NCBI GenBank assembly: GCA_019421525.1
Contig: JAHZFC010000148.1
Location: 1 to 5,234, forward strand
Length of the DNA: 5,234 nt
Reading direction: 5' to 3'
From: Clostridiales bacterium
GTDB lineage: Bacteria; Bacillota; Clostridia; Oscillospirales; Oscillospiraceae
Made by a program: the position numbers and the translations under genes. The notes beneath the pieces were generated by a model that had not been told where the DNA came from, did no database searches, and saw only the letters and a program-made list of their open reading frames with translations. Shown here piece after piece: positions 1 through 5,234 of the stretch. Each line of letters begins with the position of its first letter. The first letter of the stretch is position 1.

Positions 1-364
1 GCTCCAGCGCGGCATTCTCCACCACAGGGAAGCCGCCCTCCACCCGGCCCTGGGCCTGCTGCACCACATGGGCCAGCTCGTGGCCCAGCACGTCCATGCC
101 CGCGCTCTCGTCCAGCAGGATGTCGGTGCCCTGGGCCACCGCCTGCACCCCCAGCTCCTCCGGGATGTGGCCCCGGCTGATGCGGATGTTGGTAAAGTCC
201 GCGCTGAACCCAGGCTCGAACTTCTCCCGCAGCTGGGGCGACATGGGCTGGGGCGCGCCTGCGCCGGAGAGATGGAGCAGCTCGCTACGGGAGGGCGCCG
301 TCTCCTGTGCGGGCGGCGGCGCGGTCCGGTCCGGCGCTCTGCGCCTGTTCTGATAGGTCTGCAT
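1..364 (-). CDS. DUF4157 protein, putative zinc metallopeptidase-like (3' end outside window)
   Basis: The reading frame opens with ATG at 364 and stays open to the left edge, giving 121 residues with no stop; the C-terminus lies outside. Residues 1-30 are rich in Arg, Pro and Ala and look disordered. Residues about 40-105 match the DUF4157 pattern as I know it: a start of the type MSPQLREKFE, then FTNIRIS, then a QGTDILL strand, then GHELAHVVQQ. The last contains an HExxH motif (H95, E96, H99), the usual zinc site of gluzincin-like peptidases. DUF4157 domains occur at the N-terminus of larger proteins near extracellular contractile injection systems and in polymorphic toxins, so the missing part may carry an effector domain (inference). 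An AAGGGGG ribosome site (374-380) lies 9 nt before the ATG, inside the end of the upstream acetyltransferase gene; only 5 nt separate the two genes, so they are probably cotranscribed and translationally coupled. Protease activity is not shown by the sequence alone. Confidence 0.82.
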   Translation of the reverse strand, partial: MQTYQNRRRAPDRTAPPPAQETAPSRSELLHLSGAGAPQPMSPQLREKFEPGFSADFTNIRISRGHIPEELGVQAVAQGTDILLDESAGMDVLGHELAHVVQQAQGRVEGGFPVVENAALE

Positions 365-369
365 CTGTG

Positions 370-1239
370 TTATCCCCCTTTTTCATCTGATTTGTAGACG
401 GCGCAGAGCTCCGTCTCCTTCACCGCCAGGTCCCCCCGGCGCATCAGCTTTTCGCACAGAGAGAAGGCGTTGCGGTCGATGGCCGAGGCCCATACCTCCG
501 TCTCCGGCGGCAGCAGGGCCTTCGCCGTCCGGATGCACCAGGCGATGAGGGCCGCCGCCGTCCGGCCGCCGCGGAACTCAGGCAGCACATACAGCCCCGC
601 CAGATGGCAGCCCTCTCCCTTGTGGTCCAGCAGGAACACGCCGGACAGCTCTCCCTTTTCCGTGCAGAAGCCGGACAGCTCCTCCCACGGGCGGTCCAGG
701 CGGTCCAAGTCGGCCAGCTCGGGCAGCTCCCCCGCGTCCAGCAGGGACAGATAGGCGTCCCGCACCGCCTGGGGCGCGTCCAGCGCGCTGTATACCGCCA
801 TCTCCGGGGAGGGGCCGTACTTCACATCCGGGATGTCCCCCAGTCGGGTGGAGAACCCTGTGGATACCGGCTTTGGCCGGGAAAAGCCCGCCCGCTCTAG
901 GATGCCCAGTGTCTGCCCCCCCCTCTCCAGCATACTGGGGGAGAAGATCGCCTGGACCTCCTGGGCCCCCCGGGACCGCAGCTGTCCCAGCAGCCCCCGC
1001 AGCAGATAGGTCCCCAGGCCGCACAGCCGTGCCTTGGGGTCCACGAAGATATAACGGAGGTAGCAGAGCCCGCCCCCCTGTTCCCGCTGGGCTATGGCCG
1101 CGCCGCAGGCCGCACTGCCGCAGACCGCCCCGACGCACACAGTATCGTCCCGCCCCAGCAGGCCCCGGAAATTCCCGGGGATATACTGGAAAAAGGCCCT
1201 GTCCTCCGGCCCTATCAGATACAGCCGCAGCTGCTCCAT
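370..1239 (-). CDS. Tandem GNAT-family N-acetyltransferase-like protein
   Basis: This 289-residue protein appears to hold two GNAT folds. The first has an acetyl-CoA loop-like motif A at residues 61-87 (strand LRYIFVDP, then RLCGLG and a helix), and a motif-B-like GILERAGF at 112-119. The second has LAGLYVLPEFRGG at about 213-225, followed by a helix, and a SAIDRNAFSLCEKLM stretch at 252-266. The pyrophosphate-binding loop is of the R-x-x-G-x-G type in the first half (RLCGLG) and is less canonical in the second (RGGRTA). GNAT enzymes move an acyl group from CoA to an amine; the substrate here is unknown. I chose the ATG at 1239 because AAAGGAG (1249-1255) sits 9 nt before it. An in-frame GTG at 1278 would add 13 residues (MPAHAEIGKEKAL) and also has a GGGAGG upstream, so it remains possible. 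The stop is TAA at 370-372, 5 nt before the DUF4157 start. A 204-bp gap separates it from the signalling genes, suggesting its own promoter. Confidence 0.85.
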   Translation of the reverse strand: MEQLRLYLIGPEDRAFFQYIPGNFRGLLGRDDTVCVGAVCGSAACGAAIAQREQGGGLCYLRYIFVDPKARLCGLGTYLLRGLLGQLRSRGAQEVQAIFSPSMLERGGQTLGILERAGFSRPKPVSTGFSTRLGDIPDVKYGPSPEMAVYSALDAPQAVRDAYLSLLDAGELPELADLDRLDRPWEELSGFCTEKGELSGVFLLDHKGEGCHLAGLYVLPEFRGGRTAAALIAWCIRTAKALLPPETEVWASAIDRNAFSLCEKLMRRGDLAVKETELCAVYKSDEKGG

Positions 1240-1248
1240 AAGCGCCTT

Positions 1249-1255
1249 CTCCTTT
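1249..1255 (-). promoter_or_regulatory. Ribosome binding site deciding the acetyltransferase start
   Basis: On the minus strand the bases read AAAGGAG, followed by 9 nt and ATG at 1239. This is the reason for preferring that ATG over the upstream in-frame GTG at 1278. The alternative site, GGGAGG about 9 nt before the GTG, is also reasonable, so the choice is likely rather than certain. Confidence 0.6.
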
Positions 1256-1344
1256 CCGATCTCGGCGTGCGCGGGCACAGTGTGCCGCCTCCCGGCCGCC
1301 CGCCCATCCCGCCCTTAAATGTACGGCGGATCTCTGTTTGTTCC

Positions 1345-1353
1345 ATGATACCA
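1345..1353 (-). promoter_or_regulatory. Candidate extended -10 promoter for the acetyltransferase/DUF4157 unit
   Basis: The minus strand reads TGGTATCAT (1353 down to 1345): a TG-n extension followed by TATCAT, five of six matches to TATAAT. A -35 element is weak (TTCGGA at 1372-1367 with a 16-bp spacer matches only three positions), which fits an extended -10 promoter. Initiation would be expected near 1338, giving a leader of about 100 nt before the ATG at 1239. A small inverted repeat (1358-1376) covers the spacer and -35 area. The call is by eye only, but the site lies in the only sizeable gap in the window. Confidence 0.35.
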
Positions 1354-1357
1354 TACA

Positions 1358-1376
1358 GGCATCCCATCCGAATGCC
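1358..1376. promoter_or_regulatory. Short inverted repeat over the candidate promoter spacer
   Basis: The bases ggcat (1358-1362) and atgcc (1372-1376) form a perfect 5-bp dyad around a 9-base centre. It overlaps the spacer and the weak -35 position of the candidate promoter, where a repressor or activator could bind. Five base pairs are short enough to arise by chance, so this is a suggestion only. Confidence 0.2.
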
Positions 1377-1380
1377 TTTT

Positions 1381-1438
1381 GGGCCCGTTTGACCGATTTC
1401 TATGCCATCTCTCCTGCCTTCACCCGGTCTTTGGGCCC
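1381..1438. promoter_or_regulatory. Imperfect dyad with two GGGCCC palindromes, possible operator or RNA hairpin
   Basis: The plus strand has gggccc at 1381-1386 and 1433-1438, with gaccg (1391-1395) and cggtc (1425-1429) inside them. Each palindrome is embedded in the same 10-mer, tttgggcccg (1378-1387 and 1430-1439), exactly 52 bp apart, which is about five helical turns. The arms can pair as RNA: 6 bp, a small AAA/AAAC internal loop, then 5 bp and a 29-nt loop. In the direction of transcription the right arm is followed by AAAA rather than a U-run, so this is not a normal intrinsic terminator. It lies just after the RsbW-like stop and just before the candidate promoter, so an operator pair is plausible. 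Confidence 0.35.
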
Positions 1439-1443
1439 GCCGG

Positions 1444-1893
1444 TCACGGCGCCCCTTGGCCGCCATGGCCCTTCTCTCCGCTCTGGATCTTCTTTTTGAT
1501 GGTGAGGATGTTGCTGCCGTTCTCATAGGCGTAGTCCACAGCGTCCATGCTCTTTTTCACCATCAGGATGCCCAGGCCCCCGATCTGCCGCTCCTCGGCG
1601 GAGAGGGTGATGTCGGCGTCCTCCTTGGCCAGCGGGTTGAAGGGCTTGCCGTTGTCCAGGAACTGGATCGTCACCTGGGGGCTCTCCCCCTCCACACTGC
1701 AGCGGATCTTAGCCGTCCCCTCCTGCTCCGGCCGGTAGGCATAGTGGGCGATATTGATGAAGATCTCCTCCACCGCCACGGCCAGCTGGAACAGGACCTT
1801 CCTATCGCAGTTATATTTCTCCAGCTCCGATGCGATAAACTGCTGCACTGGCTCTAGCTGATCCTGGGTCGCGGCAAAGATCCGTTCAGCCAT
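1444..1893 (-). CDS. RsbW/SpoIIAB-like anti-sigma factor, serine-protein kinase (HATPase_c_2)
   Basis: This 149-residue cytoplasmic protein has the GHKL ATPase boxes of anti-sigma kinases. The N box is VEEIFINIAHYAY at 41-53, with the likely catalytic base E43 and Mg-binding N47 in the E-xxx-N arrangement. The G1 box is LDNGKPFNP at 79-87 (D80, G82). The G2 box is IGGLGILMVKKSMD at 104-117. Length and box order match RsbW/SpoIIAB/BtrW proteins, which phosphorylate a STAS anti-anti-sigma partner on serine or threonine and, when free, bind a sigma factor. No STAS protein or sigma factor is encoded in the window, so its partners are unknown; the target may not be a sigma factor at all. Its ATG lies inside the end of the upstream phosphatase gene (8-nt overlap), with a GGGGAG site (1901-1906) 7 nt before it, so the two are translationally coupled. 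The tail after residue 137 (SGEKGHGGQGAP) is Gly-rich and probably disordered. Confidence 0.9.
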   Translation of the reverse strand: MAERIFAATQDQLEPVQQFIASELEKYNCDRKVLFQLAVAVEEIFINIAHYAYRPEQEGTAKIRCSVEGESPQVTIQFLDNGKPFNPLAKEDADITLSAEERQIGGLGILMVKKSMDAVDYAYENGSNILTIKKKIQSGEKGHGGQGAP

Positions 1894-3538
1894 CCTCTTT
1901 CTCCCCTCTCCTGTGATAGTATAGTCCGAGCATCGTCACATCATCGAATTGTTCCGCGTCGCCCACGAAGGTGTCGATCTTCTCCTTGATCCTGGGCAGC
2001 AGCTTGTGGACGGGCATATCTGCCGCCTCGTTCAGGGCGTCCTGGAGGCGCTGCTCCCCGAAGAGCTCCTGGGCGGCGCTGGTGGCCTCGGTGACGCCGT
2101 CGGTGTAGAGGTAGAGGCAGTCCCCCGGCTCCAGCACCATCTCGTTCTCCCGGTAGCGGATCGCCTCCATGCCGGCCAGCACGAAGCCCGGCCGGCTCTT
2201 GAGCCACTCGAAGCGCCCGCCGGCCCGCTTGAGCAGGGGGGGATTGTGGCCCGCGTTGACATAGACGAACTTGCCGGTGGAGATCTCCAGCACGCCCATC
2301 CAGGCGGTGACGAACAGTCCGGCGTCGTTGCCCTCGCACAGCTGCTCATTGGTGTGGGTGAACACATCGCCCGGGGCCTCCTTGTTCTGGGCGTGGTTTT
2401 TGATCAGGGTCTTGGCGATCACCATGAACAGGGCCGCGGGCACCCCCTTGCCGGACACGTCCGCGATCACCACGGCCAGATGGTCCTCGTCCACCAGGAA
2501 GAAGTCGTAGAAGTCGCCGCCCACCTCCTTGGCCGGATCCATGGTGGCATAGATGTCGAACTCCTCCCGCTCGGGGAAGGCGGGGAAGATCCGGGGCAGC
2601 ATATCCGCCTGGATCTGGGTGGCCACGTTCAGCTCGGCGCTGATGCGCTCCTTCTCCGCGGTGATCTGCATGAAGCTGCGGATGTAGGAGATCATGTCCT
2701 CCTCCATCTTGCGGAAGGAATCGGCCAGCAGCTCCACCTCATCCCCGGTGCGGATCTCCGGCACGTTGACCGTGGCCGTGCCGATGGCCAGCTCCTCCTC
2801 ATTGCTCTGGATGAACTCGCCGGTGGCCCGGGTCAGTTGGTCGATGGGCCGCAGCACGATCCGCCGGAGGATCACCAGGAAGGCCGCCAGGAACACCACC
2901 GCCACCGCCGCCAGCAGGGCCGTCAGGGTGATGAGGAAGGTCTGCCGGGTATCCATGATGTCGTTCATGCTGATGTCCGCCATCACATACCCTGCCATGG
3001 TCCCGTCCTCATGGAGCACCGGCACCATCGCGGTCATCAGCCAGCCGAAGCTGGGGTCGTGCTCCACGATGGGATCCACCTCACGGCCGGCCAGGAGGTT
3101 GTCCAGGTTCTCCGCGAAGGCCCCTTCCAGCTCCACATAAGTCCCCAGGGCGCAGTAGCCGCCGTCCATGTACTCGCCCCCCTCCCCGGTCTCCATATCG
3201 GAGTCGAAGAGGAAGGTGACGCCCACCCCATGGGGGCGCACCACATAGAGGTATTCCACATCGTTGCTGGCCACCAGGTCCTGGATGAATGCCTGGGTCT
3301 GATAATAGCTTTCATCCATCTCGCCTGTCTCGAAATAGCGGTCCAGATCGTCCGGGTCCAGCTGGCTGGCCAGGGTGCGCACCAGGTTCGTCCCCAGGCG
3401 GTTATAGTATTCTGTCATCGCGTCGCTGAACGTGCGGTAACTGACCACAGCGGCCAGACAGCCCAGGACTACGCACATGATCACGATCAGCCCGGTCAGC
3501 TTTTTCCCCAGCGACCAGCGCAGTTTCTTTACTTTCAT
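1886..3538 (-). CDS. Membrane sensor-HAMP-PP2C (SpoIIE/RsbU-type) serine phosphatase, catalytically intact
   Basis: The 550-residue protein has a basic N-terminus, a membrane helix at about 14-34, an extracytoplasmic sensor at about 35-200, a second helix at about 201-224, HAMP at about 225-286, a helical linker with ELNVATQIQADMLP (302-315), and a PP2C/SpoIIE domain at about 330-543. The metal-site motifs are present: GGDFYD with D342, ADVSGKG with D360, YTDG with D480, and FDDVTML with D532/D533; NAGHNPP is at 428-434. Proteins of this family dephosphorylate a phospho-STAS anti-anti-sigma factor, which then frees a sigma factor from an RsbW-type kinase; the sensor presumably gates this in response to an external cue. 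The sensor may have a Cache-like fold (YLYVV and AGYVMADI strands), a weak call. The ATG at 3538 overlaps the upstream stop as ATGA, with GGGAG (3547-3551) 8 nt before it. The kinase gene follows directly with an 8-nt overlap, as expected for an antagonist pair. Confidence 0.92.
   Translation of the reverse strand: MKVKKLRWSLGKKLTGLIVIMCVVLGCLAAVVSYRTFSDAMTEYYNRLGTNLVRTLASQLDPDDLDRYFETGEMDESYYQTQAFIQDLVASNDVEYLYVVRPHGVGVTFLFDSDMETGEGGEYMDGGYCALGTYVELEGAFAENLDNLLAGREVDPIVEHDPSFGWLMTAMVPVLHEDGTMAGYVMADISMNDIMDTRQTFLITLTALLAAVAVVFLAAFLVILRRIVLRPIDQLTRATGEFIQSNEEELAIGTATVNVPEIRTGDEVELLADSFRKMEEDMISYIRSFMQITAEKERISAELNVATQIQADMLPRIFPAFPEREEFDIYATMDPAKEVGGDFYDFFLVDEDHLAVVIADVSGKGVPAALFMVIAKTLIKNHAQNKEAPGDVFTHTNEQLCEGNDAGLFVTAWMGVLEISTGKFVYVNAGHNPPLLKRAGGRFEWLKSRPGFVLAGMEAIRYRENEMVLEPGDCLYLYTDGVTEATSAAQELFGEQRLQDALNEAADMPVHKLLPRIKEKIDTFVGDAEQFDDVTMLGLYYHRRGEKEDG
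2972..3198. repeat. Sensor-domain repeat, copy 1 (in the active phosphatase gene)
   Basis: This 227-bp stretch aligns without gaps to 5008-5234, at a constant offset of 2036 bp. By eye I count 16 differences, about 93% identity; the 50 or so bases at the right end are identical. It encodes residues of about 114-189 of the sensor. Similarity falls off to the left, at the membrane helix. The true right boundary of the partner copy is outside the window. Confidence 0.9.
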
Positions 3539-5234
3539 CCCGAACTCTCCCTCTCTTCTGCTGTTTGTTTGGCGTCCATCTGCTTGACGACCATCACCGT
3601 ATCCATATCTCTCCCGTGTTCGAACAGGACCTGGTCGCAGGCCTTTCGGATGAAGGATGCCGCGTGCTCCGACGCCTCGCCCTCAGTGCGGTCCAGCGGG
3701 TGCCGTCCGCCCATGTTTCCCTTCAGGCGCAGGGTCACCAGTCCTCCGTCCGGCGCGATCGCGCACTCCGCCATGAAGCGGCTGTCCGGCTCGCTCTGGA
3801 GGCGGCACAGGGTGAACAGCTCGTCCGCCACCACGATCAGCAGCGCCATCTGCCGGTCCGGGATCTGGTTTGCCGTCAGCTGCCCCCGCAGGAAGTCCAT
3901 CAGCTGGCTGTTCCCCTCCGCCCTGGCGGGGAGGATACAGTGGGCCTGGGCCCGGTCCCGTCTGCGGTACTCCAGGGCCAGCATGGCGTAGCCGCTGGTC
4001 TGATCGAGCCGGGCGGCGTAGGCGCCCCCCGTATCGCTCACATATTGCAGCTGCCGCTCCAGCTCCGCCTCGCGGCTGCTGCGCTCGTTGAGGGCCATGC
4101 GCAGCCGCTCCTGGCCAAACGCCTTCCCCTTCTCGTCCCTGATCTGGTACAGCCCGTCGGTGTAGAAGAACATCCGGTCCCCCTGCCGCAGCTCCAGCTC
4201 CATCACCTGGTACACCACGTTCTCGCTCTCCCCCAGCGGGGCGTAGGCCAGGTCCTCCACCCACTCGTATCGGTCCTGGCCCCGCATCAGCAGAGGGGCG
4301 CGCTGTCCGGCGCTGATACAGGAGAATCGGCCGGTGACGCTGTCCAGAACGCCCACCAGCACCGGGAAGCTCATGCGATCGCTCATCTCATACAGCTGCC
4401 GGTTGGCGGAGGTCATGACCTCTGCCAGGGGCTGCCCGGTGCGCAGCTGGCTCTTGATGGTGGCCTGGGCCATGGCTGTGTAGAGCACCTGGGGGATCCC
4501 GCTCCCCGGGACCTCCCCCACCATCAGGCACAGCCTGTCCCCCTCCAGCAGGAAGTAGTCGTAGAAGCAGCAGGACAGCTCCCGCCCCTGATAGATCCTC
4601 CCCTGGACCTCAAAGGGGTATCCCCCCTCCCGCTGGGGCAGCGCCTTGGGCAGCATGGACAGGTTGAGCTCATTGGCCAGCTGCAGCTCGCTGTCCAGCC
4701 GCTGCTCCCGCACCGCAAGCTCCTTTTGCTCCATGTTGTTCAGGTCGATCTCCACCAGCATCATGCGGAATGCGTCCGACAGGGTGCGCAGCTCGTCGTT
4801 GCTGTGGATCTTCACAGCGCTGAACGCCTTTTTGTTCTCCCCGCCCTCATAGCCCTGGGCAGCTTCCGTCAGCTGCTGGATGGGGCGGATGAAGCTCCGG
4901 CGGACGAGCACCAGGTAGACCACCGCGAACACCACCGTCAGACCGGCCAGCAGGCTCCCCGCATAGATCAGGTAGTTGCGCTGCTCCTGGATGACCTCGC
5001 TCATGTCGATGTCCGCCATCACATACCCGGCCACCGTCCCGTCCTCGTGGAGCACCGGGGCCATCGTGGTCATCAGCCAGCCGAAGCTGGGATCCTGCTC
5101 CACGATGGGATCCACCTCCAGGCCGGCCAGGAGGTTGTCCAGATTCTCCGCAAAGGCCCCCTCCAGCTCCACATAGGTGCCCAGGGCGCAGTAGCCGCCG
5201 TCCATGTACTCGCCCCCCTCCCCGGTCTCCATAT
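3535..5234 (-). CDS. Sensor-HAMP-pseudophosphatase-pseudokinase fusion (5' end outside window)
   Basis: The start lies beyond the right edge; 565 complete codons are visible, numbered here from the first Met (5232), which is internal because it matches Met115 of the neighbouring phosphatase. Order: end of the extracytoplasmic sensor (1-80), membrane helix (87-110), HAMP (111-165), coiled linker, PP2C/SpoIIE fold (210-424), then an RsbW-like HATPase fold (430-555). The phosphatase motifs are degraded: GGD becomes SCC (C222 for the metal Asp), ADVSGKG becomes GEVPGSG (E240), AGHNPP becomes AGQRAP, and FDD becomes TSG (S413, G414); only YTDG (D359) remains. The kinase half keeps a Glu (VADELF, E471), but the N-box Asn is L475, the G1 Asp and Gly are G505 and M507, and the G2 glycines are absent. 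The frame is open throughout and the fold is recognisable, so it is probably a selected non-catalytic protein rather than a decaying gene. It overlaps the active phosphatase gene by 4 nt. A role as decoy, scaffold or heterodimer partner is inference. Confidence 0.85.
   Translation of the reverse strand, partial: METGEGGEYMDGGYCALGTYVELEGAFAENLDNLLAGLEVDPIVEQDPSFGWLMTTMAPVLHEDGTVAGYVMADIDMSEVIQEQRNYLIYAGSLLAGLTVVFAVVYLVLVRRSFIRPIQQLTEAAQGYEGGENKKAFSAVKIHSNDELRTLSDAFRMMLVEIDLNNMEQKELAVREQRLDSELQLANELNLSMLPKALPQREGGYPFEVQGRIYQGRELSCCFYDYFLLEGDRLCLMVGEVPGSGIPQVLYTAMAQATIKSQLRTGQPLAEVMTSANRQLYEMSDRMSFPVLVGVLDSVTGRFSCISAGQRAPLLMRGQDRYEWVEDLAYAPLGESENVVYQVMELELRQGDRMFFYTDGLYQIRDEKGKAFGQERLRMALNERSSREAELERQLQYVSDTGGAYAARLDQTSGYAMLALEYRRRDRAQAHCILPARAEGNSQLMDFLRGQLTANQIPDRQMALLIVVADELFTLCRLQSEPDSRFMAECAIAPDGGLVTLRLKGNMGGRHPLDRTEGEASEHAASFIRKACDQVLFEHGRDMDTVMVVKQMDAKQTAEERESSG
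3547..3551 (-). promoter_or_regulatory. Ribosome binding site of the active phosphatase gene
   Basis: GGGAG, within a purine run reading AGAGAGGGAGAG, lies 8 nt before the ATG at 3538 and inside the last codons of the upstream fusion gene. With the ATGA overlap it supports this start and translational coupling between the two sensor proteins. Confidence 0.6.
5008..5234. repeat. Sensor-domain repeat, copy 2 (in the pseudo-enzyme fusion gene)
   Basis: This is the partner of 2972-3198, in the same orientation and ungapped at an offset of 2036 bp. Of the 16 differences I count, 9 are synonymous and 7 fall in five replaced codons (R/L, H/Q, A/T, V/A, M/V). The repeat runs to the window edge and probably continues. 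Confidence 0.9.

Noticed and set aside
1240..1278. N-terminal extension of the acetyltransferase from a GTG at 1278
   Set aside because: The extension is not conserved-looking, and a stronger site, AAAGGAG, precedes the ATG at 1239. The GTG has its own GGGAGG, so this is a preference rather than an exclusion.
578..1354. A 258-codon minus-strand frame overlapping the acetyltransferase gene
   Set aside because: It is a shifted frame of the GNAT gene, dominated by Gly, Ala, Arg and Pro, while the 370-1239 frame carries the recognisable GNAT motifs.
1428..1455. Intrinsic terminator after the RsbW-like gene
   Set aside because: A GC-rich partial hairpin can be drawn around the stop codon (CGCCG/CGGCG), but it is bulged and is followed by AAAGACC in the transcribed sense, with no U-run.
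1949..3991. A 680-codon open frame on the plus strand, opposite the two phosphatase genes
   Set aside because: It lies antisense to two proteins with clear domain motifs. Its translation is a low-complexity mix rich in His, Gly, Gln, Val and Leu with no recognisable domain, as expected for the mirror frame of GC-rich coding DNA. No convincing ribosome site was seen.
5230..5232. ATG at 5232 as the true start of the fusion gene
   Set aside because: It matches an internal Met (residue 115) of the homologous phosphatase inside the sensor domain. Starting there would remove the first membrane helix and most of the sensor; the gene continues past the edge.
2972..5234. The 227-bp repeats as ends of a mobile element
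   Set aside because: Both copies lie within coding frames at equivalent positions of homologous proteins, with no transposase, terminal inverted repeats or target duplication. Paralogy with gene conversion explains them better.

Overview
The window looks like a chromosomal segment of a high-GC Clostridia-type gut Firmicute. An Oscillospirales relative such as the Flavonifractor/Oscillibacter group is my inference; it rests on GC-rich coding with strong purine-rich Shine-Dalgarno sites, SpoIIE-type phosphatases and a DUF4157 protein. No rRNA or marker gene fixes the taxon. All five recognisable genes are on the minus strand, so transcription runs from right (5234) to left (1).

Right part (5234 to 1444): a compact signalling operon of the partner-switching type (RsbU/RsbW or SpoIIE/SpoIIAB logic). 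It starts beyond the right edge with a large membrane protein: an extracytoplasmic sensor, a membrane helix, HAMP, a PP2C/SpoIIE domain and a C-terminal HATPase-like domain. In this protein the key residues of both the phosphatase and the kinase domain are substituted, so it looks like a double pseudo-enzyme. It overlaps by 4 nt (ATGA) a second sensor-HAMP-PP2C protein whose phosphatase motifs are intact. That gene overlaps by 8 nt a stand-alone RsbW/SpoIIAB-like anti-sigma kinase with intact N, G1 and G2 boxes. The upstream protein has the same domain order as the two downstream genes joined together. The simplest model is a tandem duplication of a phosphatase-kinase gene pair about 2.04 kb apart, followed by fusion and catalytic decay of the upstream copy. 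The sensor domains of the two copies are still about 93% identical at DNA level, while the catalytic domains are strongly diverged.

Middle (1443 to 1240): a 204-bp intergenic gap with two identical 10-bp palindrome-containing repeats set 52 bp apart, an imperfect dyad, and a candidate extended -10 promoter. This suggests that the next genes form a separate transcription unit.

Left part (1239 to 1): a tandem-GNAT acetyltransferase-like protein, followed 5 nt later by the N-terminal 121 residues of a DUF4157 protein with an HELAH zinc-metallopeptidase motif; its C-terminus is outside the window. DUF4157 proteins are known in the context of extracellular contractile injection systems and polymorphic toxins. 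No such structural genes are visible here.

Likely working model (inference): an external cue is read by two near-identical sensors. One drives an active phosphatase that would dephosphorylate an anti-anti-sigma (STAS) protein. The other drives a catalytically dead fusion that may act as a decoy, scaffold or heterodimer partner. The RsbW-like protein would be the kinase/anti-sigma switch. The STAS partner and the sigma factor are not in the window.
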